A stretch of DNA of 64,000 nt from Anaerolineae bacterium (GCA_003327455.1 QOQU01000003.1:248001-312000); one strand, 5' to 3'. Shown: positions 49,424-60,460, numbered from the stretch's first letter. Program-made: numbers and translations. The notes: generated by a model from the letters alone, not told the origin.

Positions 49424-52400
49424 ATGAACGTGAGCGAACCATCGAATTTGACGCTGATTATCGCTCTTTCGATACTGCTTGCTGTTCTCCTTGACTACTT
49501 GTTGATGAGGGCATTGAGCAGGTATTGGAAATCGATAAATCCAGACAATGAAAGCGTTGTCTTTGTCTTTGGAAAATATTCGCCCCTATTATCATGGTTA
49601 AAAAAGCTCGTTCTTCGTTTACGGAAGCAGAATCTTTGGGATCGTACTCTCCAGTATCGATCAAGAAACAATGTTGAACTGCAAGCCCCGGCAGAAAGAG
49701 AAAGCAAAAGGCTATCCGAGGAAAGATCAATTCCGATTCGAGTAGAGCTTTGGGGGACAAGAGTATCGTTCTTGATTTTGTTGGCAGGTGTGTTGATTTT
49801 TTGTTGGCCCTTATTTGATCTCGATTCAAACCTGAAATTGCCCGGTCCGGAGAGCGATGTTTTTCAATCCATAGGCTTGTTTTTCCGTCAAAGCCTGCTG
49901 ATTGAACACGAGTTTCCTCTCTGGAATCCTTATCTGCGCACAGGCGAACCCTTCGTCGCTGACCCGATGCTGCATGTGTACAATCCGGTGGTCGCCCTGC
50001 CGATTCTTTTATTCGACTTTCGGATCGGGTATCGGCTGGCACTCCTGCTGAGTTATCTGATCGCTGCCCTGGGTATGTGGAAACTGGGAAGGACATTGGG
50101 TTTCAGCCAGATGGTGAGTGTTTGGATGGGGTTGATGTACACGTTTGCCGGGCAACCCACGATTCATTTTGTACAAGGTCAATATTTGTTCATCTTTGGC
50201 TTTGCCTGGCTGCCCTGGGTTTTTAACAATCTTTTTTTATACCATCAAAAGAGAGAACGCAGGTATTTGGGCTACACGGCTCTGGCAATTGCGGGAGTGC
50301 ATTTTTCGGGGAATGCGTATTATTCCCTTTATCTAGGTCTGATTGTTCCACTTCTTGTTCTGATTTTGTGCCTGGATTTGTCCTTCAAACCCTTTCAGTG
50401 CAAGGTGAACTGGGTTAAGTTGCGTTCCTATCTGCTTGCCGGTTTCTTAGCGCTGGGTTTGGTAGCCATCCATCTCCTGCCTCTCCTGCAATTTCGCCCG
50501 CGGATGGCATTGTCAATGGAAATTTTAGGTTCTCATCAGCCATGGCAGATCTGGCTGGATTACACTTCCCGAGATTCTTTCCGACCCGATGCCTATCAGG
50601 CATTTCCGGCGCGCGAAGAGTTTTATGCCTATATTGGTTATACCCCTTTTATCGCCCTCATCCTTTTGCCTCTGGCGTGGCGCAAAGGGAATAGACGTAT
50701 TCAATCTTTTTTCCTTTTGTTGTTTCTAATGACGGTGTTGTGGATCAATGTCGAGCAGATGCCCTGGCGAGATTTGTACTCCAATACAGGTTTTTTCCTT
50801 CAATTTCGTCATATATTGAGATTTCTTCTTTTTGGTGAGATTGCTATCTTACTGTTAGCCGCCTTTGGGTTAGATAGCTTTTGGAGATGGATTCTTTTCT
50901 CAGGAAATAATCATCAGCTAGGGTTGAAAGAGAAAGATCGTCTTCGTCAGGTTTTGGTCATCCTTTTCGGAGGATTTCTGCTTTGGGGGGTAATCGATCT
51001 GATCTTGACAAATTCTCAATATATTTATTTGGAAAAGTATGATTTGAACGTTTATAAAGTGACTCAATGGTTGAAGGAAAAGGATGACTCAGAATTTTTT
51101 GTCCGTCATAACCCTGTCACAGACGGGCATCTGGCGATTTTATCGGCGCGCTTGCGTAATTTGGACGCCTGGTATCATTGGATCGACGTTAAGTTCATTG
51201 ACTCAATGTTAAATCGACGGCCGGTTGAGGCAAGGGCACACTATGTCTTGCAGAGAAAGGGAGAAAATTTACCTGAAGAAACACCTGTGGAATTGTATGC
51301 TTCGTTTCAGGATTACAATGTTTACCGTTTAAACGAGAGCTTACCGATCGCATTTTCAGTTGCGGAGAATCTTCTCCGTCTGGAGAGCGAAATGCCTCTG
51401 GGGCGTAGTGATGTAACCCCTCAAATCCCATTCTATTCGAGCAATCGTCAGGTGGAAATTATTGCCCAAGGGAGCCCTGACCAATATCTTGTTTTGTTAG
51501 TTAACAATCTACCGGGTTGGAGAGTATCTGTCGATAACCGCCCGGCTGAGCTTGAAAACGTTGGTGGGTACCTTGCAACCAGAATGCAGGATGGTATCCA
51601 CAAATATGTGTTTTTGTATCGTCCCACGACTTTCTACCTGGGTTTGGGAATATCGCTTCTTTCTCTGGCCGTTGTGTTCGTTCTTATCCGCCAGGACATT
51701 GGCTTGGCTGTGCGGCGTTTTGCCCAGTGGAGATTTTCTATCAAGGCGGGATGGCTGGCTTTGCAGAAAGTGAAAAAAACAAGATTTTTAACCCCGATTC
51801 AGCCGATTTTTGCCACCTGTCAGGAGGGAGTTTTTTACCCTGAACAGCCATTGGCTGACTTCACGACAAGTCAAATTGGTTTGTTGGCGATTGAAGTCCC
51901 GCAAGAGAGATCAAATCTGAAGTTAGCCTGGCTGTTTTGGCGCAAAGCGAGCGCGTACCTTATACAAACGCTGGTGGGATCGCTTTCGCTGATGGGATTC
52001 TTGTTCTTGCTCTCGCTTGTCGGATATGTTGGCAGCCGCGTTGTTGGTCTGGTTGACTTTCCAATCTATTTTTTTACCGATGAAGCTATCCAAACGGTCT
52101 CGGCAGCCGATCTGGTCAGGGATAATTTCTATGGCCCAGAAAAAGTGTTCTTGCCTACCTATTTTCAAAATGGTTCTTATTTCAACCTGAGCCTGAGTGT
52201 TTATGTACAAGTAATCCCCTACCTTTTGTTTGGTAAGTCTGTCTTTGTGACGCGCTTTACTTCTTTTCTTCTGTCTGGTTTATTGATTTTGCTCCTGGTC
52301 GGAGCATTGAGAAAAACGAACTGTCCTCGGGCATGGTGGAGCCTGATCTTGTTTCTTGCTGGAACACCGACCTGGTTTTTCCATTCACGAACGGCTTTTG

Positions 52401-53992
52401 AGACAGTCCTGTTTACAGGTCTCTACGCTGCCTTTTTAGGTGCTTATCTTTTGTATCTGCAGCGCTCACCACGCTATCTCTACCTGACGATCATCATGGC
52501 AGCGCTTGCCTTTTATACCTATAGTCCTGGGCAGGTGGTGATTGCGCTGACCGCCCTTGGCTTGTTTGCAGTTGATTTTCACTACCACTGGAAAAATCGA
52601 GCGTATTTAGCCAGAGGCATGCTTTTGATTGGTATCCTGTTAATTCCTTACCTGCGCTTTTTATCCTACCATCAAGGGGCTCCCTTCCAGCATTTGCGCA
52701 ATCTTGATTCGTATTGGTTTTATGACCTCCCGCTGAGAGAAAAAATTCTGCGCTATCTCAAAGAATATCTGATGGGGTTGAACCCATATTACTGGTTTAT
52801 CCCGCACTCCATAGATCTCAACCGCCATACGATGAAAGGTTATGGTCATCTTGGACTTTGGAATTTGCCTTTCATTACTTTGGGCCTGATCTATGCCCTG
52901 CGCCAGAGGCGGAGACCGCCATATCGGGTATTTCTGATCGCCTGGTTAGCAGTGCCGAGTGGTGCAGCTCTGGTTGGGGTAGGGATAACCCGTTTGCTGG
53001 CAATGGTGGTGCCTATGGCGGTTTTCGCTACGTTGGGGTGGGAATGGATTCTGACTGTTTTCCATCGGGTTCGCTGGCAAATCATTGCGCAAATGATCTT
53101 GTTTGTCTTCTTGAGTGGTATTACCATAGCGATGACAGGGGATAGTATGCGTAATGGCCCAACCTGGTATGACGATTATGGTTTATATGGAATGCAGTAT
53201 GGGACACGGCAGATCTTTGAGCAAAAGATCCCCGAATTCCTGCAACGAGATCCACAAATTCAGCTGTTTGTTTCTTCCTTATGGGCAAATGGAACGGATG
53301 TCTTCGTGCGCTATTTCTTGACACCTCAACAGGCACAACGGGTCAGTTTGGGTTCTATTGATAGCTATTTATCCCGGAAGCAGTCATTGGATGATCGGCT
53401 GATCTTTATCTTAACCGCGGAAGAGTTACGGGCTGCGCTTGCCAGTCCGAAAATGCGGTTTATCGGAATAGAAGACGAAATACACTATCCAAATGGCAAG
53501 ATCGGATTTTACATTGTCCGTCTTGCCTATGTGGATAATGTAGATGAAATCTTTGCCCGAGAATTTGAACTGCGCCAGCAATTAATGAGTGCCCATCTCG
53601 TAGTAGATGGTATTCCAGCCAGGGTGCGCTATTCTCAAATCGATACTGGCGAATTGGGCAATCTATTTGATCAAAAGCCAGAAACGTTGATGCGAGGACG
53701 CGAAGCGAATCCGTTTGTTCTGGAATTTGAATTTGCCGAACCTCAGTCGCTGAAGGGATTGCAGGCTCAGTTTGGCTCGATGGATTTTGAGCTGGTTATC
53801 TATTTATACCCGCAAGGTCAAATACAGCCGATTGAACTCCATCAGGAATATCGGGGATTACCGCCCGATCCGGCGATTGAATTCTTGTTTGCAGAGCCGA
53901 TGGTTCTTGACAGACTCAGGCTTGAGATCCGCGACCTAAACTATGGTGAAGTAGCCAATATTCACATTCGTGAGTTGAAATTTTTGAAGTAG
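49424..53992 (+). CDS. Giant membrane protein: YfhO-like module fused to a GT39/PMT-like module
   Basis: 1522 residues with more than 20 hydrophobic segments. Residues ~1-100 are an N-terminal helix plus a basic soluble stretch. Residues ~110-780 look like a full YfhO-type GT-C protein: D145 in GPESDVFQS in the first outer loop, LWNPYLRTGEPFVADP, and the C-terminal block LVLLVNNLPGWRVSVDNRPAE with KYVFLYRPTTFY. Residues ~850-1255 form a second GT-C module of the GT39/ArnT class, with the acidic pair D886-E887 in FFTDEAIQ. Residues ~1260-1522 are soluble, ending in an F5/8-type-like beta domain (LFDQKPETLMRG, PFVLEFEFAEPQSLKG, DRLRLEIRDLN). Lipid-linked sugar transfer to cell-surface targets is inferred; specificity is unknown. 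Confidence 0.8.
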   Translation: MNVSEPSNLTLIIALSILLAVLLDYLLMRALSRYWKSINPDNESVVFVFGKYSPLLSWLKKLVLRLRKQNLWDRTLQYRSRNNVELQAPAERESKRLSEERSIPIRVELWGTRVSFLILLAGVLIFCWPLFDLDSNLKLPGPESDVFQSIGLFFRQSLLIEHEFPLWNPYLRTGEPFVADPMLHVYNPVVALPILLFDFRIGYRLALLLSYLIAALGMWKLGRTLGFSQMVSVWMGLMYTFAGQPTIHFVQGQYLFIFGFAWLPWVFNNLFLYHQKRERRYLGYTALAIAGVHFSGNAYYSLYLGLIVPLLVLILCLDLSFKPFQCKVNWVKLRSYLLAGFLALGLVAIHLLPLLQFRPRMALSMEILGSHQPWQIWLDYTSRDSFRPDAYQAFPAREEFYAYIGYTPFIALILLPLAWRKGNRRIQSFFLLLFLMTVLWINVEQMPWRDLYSNTGFFLQFRHILRFLLFGEIAILLLAAFGLDSFWRWILFSGNNHQLGLKEKDRLRQVLVILFGGFLLWGVIDLILTNSQYIYLEKYDLNVYKVTQWLKEKDDSEFFVRHNPVTDGHLAILSARLRNLDAWYHWIDVKFIDSMLNRRPVEARAHYVLQRKGENLPEETPVELYASFQDYNVYRLNESLPIAFSVAENLLRLESEMPLGRSDVTPQIPFYSSNRQVEIIAQGSPDQYLVLLVNNLPGWRVSVDNRPAELENVGGYLATRMQDGIHKYVFLYRPTTFYLGLGISLLSLAVVFVLIRQDIGLAVRRFAQWRFSIKAGWLALQKVKKTRFLTPIQPIFATCQEGVFYPEQPLADFTTSQIGLLAIEVPQERSNLKLAWLFWRKASAYLIQTLVGSLSLMGFLFLLSLVGYVGSRVVGLVDFPIYFFTDEAIQTVSAADLVRDNFYGPEKVFLPTYFQNGSYFNLSLSVYVQVIPYLLFGKSVFVTRFTSFLLSGLLILLLVGALRKTNCPRAWWSLILFLAGTPTWFFHSRTAFETVLFTGLYAAFLGAYLLYLQRSPRYLYLTIIMAALAFYTYSPGQVVIALTALGLFAVDFHYHWKNRAYLARGMLLIGILLIPYLRFLSYHQGAPFQHLRNLDSYWFYDLPLREKILRYLKEYLMGLNPYYWFIPHSIDLNRHTMKGYGHLGLWNLPFITLGLIYALRQRRRPPYRVFLIAWLAVPSGAALVGVGITRLLAMVVPMAVFATLGWEWILTVFHRVRWQIIAQMILFVFLSGITIAMTGDSMRNGPTWYDDYGLYGMQYGTRQIFEQKIPEFLQRDPQIQLFVSSLWANGTDVFVRYFLTPQQAQRVSLGSIDSYLSRKQSLDDRLIFILTAEELRAALASPKMRFIGIEDEIHYPNGKIGFYIVRLAYVDNVDEIFAREFELRQQLMSAHLVVDGIPARVRYSQIDTGELGNLFDQKPETLMRGREANPFVLEFEFAEPQSLKGLQAQFGSMDFELVIYLYPQGQIQPIELHQEYRGLPPDPAIEFLFAEPMVLDRLRLEIRDLNYGEVANIHIRELKFLK

Positions 53993-54007
53993 TCAGGAGG
54001 ATATATT

Positions 54008-55039
54008 GTGAAAGCCGTCTTTTTTCAGCAGCATGGTGGGTTGGAGGTGCTCCAGTTTGGTGAGTTACCTGCTCCTGTGCCCGGCCCAGGAGAGGTATTG
54101 GTGCACCTGAAAGCCGCGGCCTTGAATCGGCTGGATCTATGGGTGCGGAGTGGTTGGCAAGGTCTGAAACTATCTCTCCCTCATATCCCTGGGGCCGATG
54201 GTGCCGGGGTTATTGAAGCGATCGGTGAAGGGGTCAGCACGGTAAAGGAAGGGATGGCGGTTGTCATTAACCCGAATATCGGGTGTGGAAAATGTGCGGA
54301 GTGCCTTGCCGGTCAGGATAACCGCTGCCAGGATTGGCATCTGCTCGGCGAAACGATCTCCGGTACGTATGCCGAGTACGTTGTTGTACCAGAAAGAAAT
54401 GTCTTAATCTTGCCGCCATCTTTCCCGATGACCGAAGCTGCAGCAGCTGCTTTAGTCTTTCAAACTGCTTGGCATTCATTGATCACGCGCGGGCAACTAA
54501 AGGCTGGTGAAAGTGTACTGGTTGTTGGGGCATCTGGCGGTGTAAACACAGCTTCGATTCAAATTGCCAAGCTTGCCGGGGCAACGGTCTACGTAGTCGG
54601 TTCGAGTGCAGAGAAATTGGCTTTGGCAAAGTCACTTGGCGCAGATTTTCTCATCGACCGCTCTCAGGAGGAAAACTGGGCGAAAGTTATTTACCAACTG
54701 ACAGAGCGACAAGGGGTAGATGTTGTGGTTGATAATGTCGGTACAACCTTTCCATTCAGTTTTCGCGCTGCCCGTAAAGGTGGTAGGATCTTAACCGTCG
54801 GCAATACCGGTGGAGCGGTCTTTGAGATTGACAACCGCTTTATCTTCGCAAAACATCTGAGTGTGATCGGTTCCACGATGAGCAATCAGCGAGATTTCAG
54901 ACAGGTGATGAAACTGGTGTTTGAAGGTAAACTAAAACCTGTCGTAGATTCAATCTACCCTCTACAAGAAGCCAGGGCTGCCCAGGAGCGCCTCGAAAGT
55001 GGAAAACAAAACGGGAAGATCGTTTTGGAAATTGGGTGA
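54008..55039 (+). CDS. Medium-chain dehydrogenase/reductase (quinone-oxidoreductase-like) retaining only the structural zinc site
   Basis: NAD(P)-dependent MDR enzyme. The structural zinc lobe is intact: C93, C96, C99 and C107 in GCGKCAECLAGQDNRC. The coenzyme motif is VLVVGASGGVNTASIQIAKLAG. The catalytic zinc site is missing: N40 replaces the usual Cys in LNRLDLWVRSG, and PGADGAG (62-67) replaces the Gly-His-Glu motif. Zinc-free reductases of this type act on enoyl or quinone substrates by direct hydride transfer, so an alcohol dehydrogenase role is unlikely. GTG 54008 with AGGAGG eight bases upstream. It follows the giant gene by 15 bases. Confidence 0.88.
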   Translation: MKAVFFQQHGGLEVLQFGELPAPVPGPGEVLVHLKAAALNRLDLWVRSGWQGLKLSLPHIPGADGAGVIEAIGEGVSTVKEGMAVVINPNIGCGKCAECLAGQDNRCQDWHLLGETISGTYAEYVVVPERNVLILPPSFPMTEAAAAALVFQTAWHSLITRGQLKAGESVLVVGASGGVNTASIQIAKLAGATVYVVGSSAEKLALAKSLGADFLIDRSQEENWAKVIYQLTERQGVDVVVDNVGTTFPFSFRAARKGGRILTVGNTGGAVFEIDNRFIFAKHLSVIGSTMSNQRDFRQVMKLVFEGKLKPVVDSIYPLQEARAAQERLESGKQNGKIVLEIG

Positions 55040-55042
55040 ATT

Positions 55043-55447
55043 TTGAAGACGCCATTTTTCGTAACCATTGTTTTCTTTAGTGGGTTAATTATTGGGAGTG
55101 TTCACCTTGTTGGAGTGATAGAAACGCTCCGACAATGGATAACTCTACAAAAATTGTTAGATGGTCTGGTTTATTACATCTTGATCTCGAATCTGATTTT
55201 GTGTCTGGCTGCATTTGGATTTCTCATCTCAATCTGGTATCGCCTGCGTCAGACGAAATGGCTGATTTTGGGATATTTTTTCTTGTTTATTTTGTTCTAT
55301 TGGTTAGACCGTTTGGTGTTTTATCAAAGCAAGGATTTCTTTCGCCTACCCTTTGGGATTGTCCTTCAAATCGTTATTGGTTCGGTTTTGTTATTCGGTT
55401 TAAGTCGAAAATCTGTGAAAGCTTATTTTGGAGAGTCTGATGCCTGA
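55043..55447 (+). CDS. Small four-helix membrane protein of unknown function
   Basis: 134 residues with four hydrophobic segments ([79 protein letters not shown]) and short basic loops. No family recognised. The start is TTG 55043 three bases after the upstream stop, with a weak GGGTGA site. It overlaps the carboxylase gene by eight bases. Base composition is more AT-rich than its neighbours, as is usual for hydrophobic proteins. Confidence 0.65.
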   Translation: MKTPFFVTIVFFSGLIIGSVHLVGVIETLRQWITLQKLLDGLVYYILISNLILCLAAFGFLISIWYRLRQTKWLILGYFFLFILFYWLDRLVFYQSKDFFRLPFGIVLQIVIGSVLLFGLSRKSVKAYFGESDA

Positions 55448-57002
55448 AGAAAAAATACTCAATCCGAAGATTCTGGAATTGCGTCATTTACGTGCCCAAA
55501 GCCAACTTGGTGGTGGAGAAGAACGCATTCAAGCGCAACACGAACGCGGTAAACTGACAGCCCGAGAGCGAATTGATTTATTGCTCGATAAAGGCACTTT
55601 TCGAGAAGTTGATGCGTTTGTCGTTCATCGCACGCATGATTTTGATCTGGACAAGCAGCGGTATTTAGGCGATAGCGTCGTCACAGGTTGGGGAATGATC
55701 GAGGGGCGTTTGGTGTATGTCTTTTCGCAAGATTTTACCGTCTTCGGGGGGAGCTTGGGAGAAGTTCATGCGGAAAAGGTATGCAAGATCATGGATATGG
55801 CGATGAAAAACGGAGCGCCGGTGATCGGCTTGAACGATTCGGGGGGAGCTCGCATCCAGGAAGGAGTAGTGTCTTTGGGGGGGTATGCTGATATCTTCCT
55901 GCGCAATACCCTGGCCTCGGGGGTGATTCCCCAAATCTCTGTGATTATGGGACCGTGTGCGGGTGGGGCAGTATATTCTCCTGCGCTAACCGATTTTATC
56001 CTGATGGTACGCAATTCCTCTTACATGTTTATCACCGGTCCTGAAGTGGTTAAGGCTGTTACCCATGAAGACGTAACATTCGAGGAGTTGGGCGGCGCAA
56101 ATGTACATTCTGAGGTCTCCGGCGTTTGTCATCTGGCAGCCGATAGCGAAGCCGATGCTCTGTATCTCGTGCGCAAGTTGCTCAGTTATATCCCTCAAAA
56201 TAATATGGAAGACCCGCCTTATGTGCCAACTGCAGATGACCCATTACGCATGGAAGAAGCCCTGGATGACATCATTCCCGATGATCCTCAAAAACCCTAT
56301 GACATTCGGGAGATTATTCGGCTGATTGTTGATGAAGGCATTTTCTTTGAAATTCAAGAATCCTTTGCCCCAAATATAGTGATTGGTTTTGCACGGCTGG
56401 GAGGTCATAGTGTGGGAGTGGTTGCCAATCAACCTGCTGTTCTAGCGGGGGTGTTGGATATTAAATCTTCTGAAAAAGCTGCTCGTTTTGTGCGCTTTTG
56501 TGATGCCTTCAATATCCCATTGGTGACCTTTGTGGATGTACCTGGCTTTCTGCCGGGGGTTAGCCAGGAGCATGGAGGAATTATTCGTTCGGGAGCCAAA
56601 TTGCTGTACGCTTATTGCGAAGCCACCGTCCCGAAACTGACGGTGGTCACCCGTAAAGCGTACGGTGGAGCGTATGACGTGATGAGCAGTAAACACATAC
56701 GCGGCGATGTGAATTTAGCATGGCCAACGGCTGAAATCGCAGTGATGGGGCCGGAAGGAGCGGTTAATATCATTTTTCGTAAGGAGCTTGCCAAAGCAGA
56801 GGATCCTCAGAAACGGCGTGAGGAACTGGTCAAGGAATACCGCGAAAAATTTGCCAACCCCTATATCGCTGCGGCGCGTGGGTATATCGACGATGTAATT
56901 GAACCGCATGAAACGCGGCCGCGCTTGATCAATGCTCTGGAAATGCTTGCCAATAAACGCGACACCAATCCGCCCAAAAAACATGGCTGTATACCTCTAT
57001 AA
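55440..57002 (+). CDS. Acyl-CoA carboxylase carboxyltransferase subunit (propionyl-/methylmalonyl-CoA type)
   Basis: Carboxyltransferase (beta) component that moves the carboxyl group from biotin to an acyl-CoA, or the reverse. Signatures: [83 protein letters not shown], and the second domain [27 protein letters not shown] with [17 protein letters not shown]. The 520-aa length fits PccB/MmdA/AccD5 rather than AccD alone. The start is ATG 55440 behind GGAG. Together with the biotin carboxylase and carrier downstream it forms a complete enzyme; acetyl- versus propionyl-CoA preference is unresolved. Confidence 0.93.
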   Translation: MPEEKILNPKILELRHLRAQSQLGGGEERIQAQHERGKLTARERIDLLLDKGTFREVDAFVVHRTHDFDLDKQRYLGDSVVTGWGMIEGRLVYVFSQDFTVFGGSLGEVHAEKVCKIMDMAMKNGAPVIGLNDSGGARIQEGVVSLGGYADIFLRNTLASGVIPQISVIMGPCAGGAVYSPALTDFILMVRNSSYMFITGPEVVKAVTHEDVTFEELGGANVHSEVSGVCHLAADSEADALYLVRKLLSYIPQNNMEDPPYVPTADDPLRMEEALDDIIPDDPQKPYDIREIIRLIVDEGIFFEIQESFAPNIVIGFARLGGHSVGVVANQPAVLAGVLDIKSSEKAARFVRFCDAFNIPLVTFVDVPGFLPGVSQEHGGIIRSGAKLLYAYCEATVPKLTVVTRKAYGGAYDVMSSKHIRGDVNLAWPTAEIAVMGPEGAVNIIFRKELAKAEDPQKRREELVKEYREKFANPYIAAARGYIDDVIEPHETRPRLINALEMLANKRDTNPPKKHGCIPL

Positions 57003-57048
57003 ATTGTCTAACAGGCAATTGGATGCAATCTAATCGGGTTGGAAGAAA

Positions 57049-57828
57049 ATGAATAGTAAATCACTTAATTCCCAGCATGTTCGGATCAGGGGACATGAGA
57101 TTTATCTGGAACAATATGATAGCGGAAAGGCACCGCTGGTTGTCTTGTTGCATCATGGATTAGGAAGCCTGAAAGCCTGGCAGGCGCAGTTAGAGTTCTT
57201 AATGGCTCATGATATTTCAGTGCTCGCTTATGACCGCTGGGGATATGGACGATCGGATGATCGCCCATCTTTAGACCCACCTGACTTTAAAGAGGATGTG
57301 CGAGATTTGAAAGCCCTTTTATCAAAAGAAAATAAAGCGCTGGTTCTGGTTGGACATTCGGATGGAGGAAATATTGCCCTGATGTATGCCAGCCGCTACC
57401 CATACAATTTGCTGGGGGTGATTGTTGTCGCCGCGCATATCTATTTTGAACCCAGGATGGCGGTGGGGATTCAAGAGCTTTTACGGTCATATCAGGAAAG
57501 TGACGTATTTCAAAAGGGATTACAGCGTCAGCATGAGGGGAAAGCGGTGTTTGAACGCTGGTTCCAGGCCTGGGCTCAACTAGGCGTGGAGTGGGATCTG
57601 AGGCAAAATCTCGCGCTCATCCAATGCCCCGTGCTGGTCGTACAGGGCAGTGAAGACGAACATGCCACCGTTCAACATGCCATCGATTGTGCGGCAGCTC
57701 TGCCTAAGGGGCGCGTCGAGATTGTTGAGGGAGCAAGTCATATGCTTCCTCAAAAATCGGTCGATGTTTTCAATCAAATCTTAATCCAATCACTTTTGGA
57801 ATTCCAAAAGGTGGATCAACATGTTTAA
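57049..57828 (+). CDS. Alpha/beta hydrolase
   Basis: An alpha/beta-hydrolase-fold esterase-like protein. Oxyanion region [12 protein letters not shown], nucleophile S104 in [11 protein letters not shown], acid residue in [12 protein letters not shown] and His in [10 protein letters not shown]. It sits between the carboxyltransferase and biotin carboxylase genes, overlapping the latter by eight bases, so it is made with the carboxylase. A thioesterase or esterase editing role is possible; the substrate is unknown. Confidence 0.9.
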   Translation: MNSKSLNSQHVRIRGHEIYLEQYDSGKAPLVVLLHHGLGSLKAWQAQLEFLMAHDISVLAYDRWGYGRSDDRPSLDPPDFKEDVRDLKALLSKENKALVLVGHSDGGNIALMYASRYPYNLLGVIVVAAHIYFEPRMAVGIQELLRSYQESDVFQKGLQRQHEGKAVFERWFQAWAQLGVEWDLRQNLALIQCPVLVVQGSEDEHATVQHAIDCAAALPKGRVEIVEGASHMLPQKSVDVFNQILIQSLLEFQKVDQHV

Positions 57829-59335
57829 TAAAGTCTTGATTGCCAATCGAGGGGAGATCGCAGTGCGCGTTCTACGCGCCTGCCGCGAACTGGGGATGCA
57901 GACGGTTGCAGTGTTTTCGGACGCTGACCGCCATTCGTTGCATGTCCGGTATGCAGATGAAGCCTATTATCTTGGTGCATCTCCATCGCGTGAGTCATAT
58001 CTGCGAGGAGATCGAATCATTGACATTGCCCGAAAGTCTGGTGCCGGTGCGATTCATCCTGGATATGGTTTTCTGGCAGAGCGGGCAGATTTTGCCCAGG
58101 CGGTTCTGGAAGCCGGGCTGGCTTTTATCGGACCCAAACCATCATCCATCGCTGCCATGGGAGATAAAGCTGTGGCACGGGCAACCGTTTCGAAGGCTGG
58201 TGTACCGGTCGTGCCCGGCACTGAGGGGGAGGGTTCTTTAAGGGATGATGAATTGCTGGGAATTGCCCCGCAAATCGGGTTTCCTTTATTGATAAAAGCA
58301 ACGGCTGGTGGTGGTGGAAAAGGAATGCGCGAAGTGAGATCTATCGAAGAGATGCCCTCCCTGTTAGCAGCCGCCCGTCGTGAAGCTGAAGCCGCATTTG
58401 GCGATGGTAATGTCTATCTGGAAAAGTTAATTGATGGCGCCAGACATATTGAGTTCCAAATCCTTGCCGATATGCATGGGAACGTTATTCATCTGGGAGA
58501 AAGAGAATGCTCCTTGCAACGACGGCATCAAAAGTTGCTCGAAGAAAGCCCTTCTCCATTTGTGAGCGATGATGAAGATTTACGCCAACGAATGGGAGAT
58601 GTTGCTGTTCGAGCAGCGCAAGCTGTGGGTTATGTCAATGCCGGCACAATCGAGTTCCTGGTAGACAAGGATAAGAAATTCTATTTCTTAGAGATGAACA
58701 CCCGTTTGCAGGTGGAGCATCCGGTGACCGAAATGGTGACCGGTGTTGATATCGTCAAGGAACAGATTCGGATTGCGCGTGGCAGACAACTGCGTTATAA
58801 ACAGGAGGATATCCGCCTGAAAGGATGGTCTATAGAATGCCGCATTAACGCCGAAGACCCGTATAACAATTTTATGCCTTCTACTGGGGTTTTGACTCAT
58901 ATCATACCGCCAACTGGTCCTGGTGTACGCATTGACACCGGTGTGTATCCAGGGTTTGAAATTACCCCCTATTATGATTCGCTGATCTCTAAATTAATCG
59001 TGTGGGGTGAAACCCGGGCAGAAGCAATTCTGCGGATGCGTCGTGCCCTGGAGGAATATCGGATCCTGGGGGTCCATACCAATATTCCTTTTCATCAGCG
59101 ATTGATGGACTCGCACCGTTTCATGGCAGGTCAGTTTGATACTCGCTTTGTGGAGGAGCGGTTTTCTCTTGAAAGTGCCCAGGAAAGCGTGGAAACACAT
59201 CCCGATATCGCCGCGATTATTGCGGCAGTGGTAGCTCATCGTCAGACCCGGCGAGCAGCTCAACTCTTTCGCCGCAGCGAACGGGATATCAGCAATTGGA
59301 AATGGCTGGGGCGTTGGGAGAGGATGAGAAAATGA
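57821..59335 (+). CDS. accC: Biotin carboxylase subunit of acyl-CoA carboxylase
   Basis: ATP-dependent carboxylation of biotin. N-terminal [35 protein letters not shown]-grasp loop [50 protein letters not shown], and the catalytic [18 protein letters not shown]. The C-terminal extension past 450 is longer than that of a minimal AccC ([20 protein letters not shown], then RTRRAAQLF-like), similar to PccA/PycA-type stand-alone subunits. It overlaps the preceding hydrolase gene by eight and the carrier gene by four bases. Confidence 0.95.
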   Translation: MFNKVLIANRGEIAVRVLRACRELGMQTVAVFSDADRHSLHVRYADEAYYLGASPSRESYLRGDRIIDIARKSGAGAIHPGYGFLAERADFAQAVLEAGLAFIGPKPSSIAAMGDKAVARATVSKAGVPVVPGTEGEGSLRDDELLGIAPQIGFPLLIKATAGGGGKGMREVRSIEEMPSLLAAARREAEAAFGDGNVYLEKLIDGARHIEFQILADMHGNVIHLGERECSLQRRHQKLLEESPSPFVSDDEDLRQRMGDVAVRAAQAVGYVNAGTIEFLVDKDKKFYFLEMNTRLQVEHPVTEMVTGVDIVKEQIRIARGRQLRYKQEDIRLKGWSIECRINAEDPYNNFMPSTGVLTHIIPPTGPGVRIDTGVYPGFEITPYYDSLISKLIVWGETRAEAILRMRRALEEYRILGVHTNIPFHQRLMDSHRFMAGQFDTRFVEERFSLESAQESVETHPDIAAIIAAVVAHRQTRRAAQLFRRSERDISNWKWLGRWERMRK

Positions 59336-59838
59336 TGAATATAAGATACATTGCCACAATTGATGAGGTGGATTACTTCGTCGAAATCATCGATGAAAGG
59401 CACATTGTCTTAAACGGTCAGATTTGTGAGATCGATTTTGCCTCGGTGGGCGATCAACCGATTTTCTCGTTGCTGATTGATGGAAAATCTTATGAAGCCT
59501 TCGTCTATCCACAGGATGAAATCTGGCAGGTTCTGTTGTTGGGAAATTTATACTCGGTGAAGGTTGAAGACGAGCGCGAGAAGCGGTTGCGCGCGGCTGC
59601 CGGCGGGAAAGCAATAGAGCGAGGCGAATTTCACTTAAAGGCGCCGATGCCAGGATTAGTTGTCGCCGTACCGGTAGTTGAAGGTCAGCGGGTTAATAAG
59701 GGAGATGTTTTGGTCATCCTTGAATCTATGAAGATGCAAAATGAGCTCAAATCTCCCCGTGAAGGTGTCGTTACCCGCTTGAGAGTAGGTATAGGCGATA
59801 GTGTGGAACAATCGCAAACATTGCTGAGTGTTACCTGA
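59332..59838 (+). CDS. Biotin carboxyl carrier protein of acyl-CoA carboxylase
   Basis: A 168-aa carrier. The biotinylated lysine is K134 in the motif [12 protein letters not shown]. The C-terminal biotinyl domain ([41 protein letters not shown]) follows an N-terminal beta-rich segment ([29 protein letters not shown]-like) that resembles the BT or carrier-docking domain of PccA-type enzymes. ATG 59332 overlaps the biotin carboxylase stop by four bases; the in-frame TTG at 59296 was rejected. Confidence 0.92.
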   Translation: MMNIRYIATIDEVDYFVEIIDERHIVLNGQICEIDFASVGDQPIFSLLIDGKSYEAFVYPQDEIWQVLLLGNLYSVKVEDEREKRLRAAAGGKAIERGEFHLKAPMPGLVVAVPVVEGQRVNKGDVLVILESMKMQNELKSPREGVVTRLRVGIGDSVEQSQTLLSVT

Positions 59839-59851
59839 CGGAGAGTTTGGA

Positions 59852-60460
59852 ATGATAGACCGAGAAATCGAAGCAAAGTTCTGGGTAAGGAGTCTGGCTC
59901 CGATCGAAACAAAACTCAAAGCGTTTGGAGCTAAACTCCGGCAACCAAGGACATTTGAACAGAATTTGCGTTTTGACGATTCCGTCCGAACTTTATCCAG
60001 GAGTGGTCAAGTTTTGCGATTGAGGAGGGATATCCATAATCTTCTGACTTATAAAGGGTCCAGTACCGATGATCACGGCGCGCGTTCACGGGTTGAAATT
60101 CAAACCCAGGTGGAGGACTTTGAGACAACGCGGCGCTTATTAGAGGCTTTGGGGTACTCGGTGGTCATGACCTACGAGAAGTACCGCTGTGAGTACGAGT
60201 GGAATGACGCAAGGATCTCGTTGGATGAAATGCCCTATGGACAATTTATTGAAATTGAGGCACAGAGTTCAGAACAGATTCAAGAGATTTGCCAGGCATT
60301 GCGCCTTAACTGGGCAAGGCGGGTACTCTATAGTTATGTCGAATTGTTCAATTTGATCCAGGAGAAGGATCAATTGGAAACAGAGGATTTATCCTTTGAA
60401 GCCTTTAAAAACTGGCAGGGTAATCTGGTCAGTTTTGGTATTCTTCCTGCCGATGAATGA
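59852..60460 (+). CDS. CYTH-domain protein, class IV adenylate cyclase (CyaB)-like
   Basis: Triphosphate-tunnel enzyme fold with the diagnostic ExExK at residues 5-9 (MIDREIEAKF). Arg/Lys-rich strands follow (QVLRLRRD, LLTYKGSS, RVEIQTQVEDFE), then YEKYRCEYEWNDARISLDEMPYGQFIEIE. The 202-aa length matches class IV adenylate cyclases and thiamine/tri-polyphosphatases; which activity it has cannot be read from the sequence. ATG 59852 has GGAG eight bases upstream; it lies 13 bases after the biotin-carrier gene. Confidence 0.88.
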   Translation: MIDREIEAKFWVRSLAPIETKLKAFGAKLRQPRTFEQNLRFDDSVRTLSRSGQVLRLRRDIHNLLTYKGSSTDDHGARSRVEIQTQVEDFETTRRLLEALGYSVVMTYEKYRCEYEWNDARISLDEMPYGQFIEIEAQSSEQIQEICQALRLNWARRVLYSYVELFNLIQEKDQLETEDLSFEAFKNWQGNLVSFGILPADE

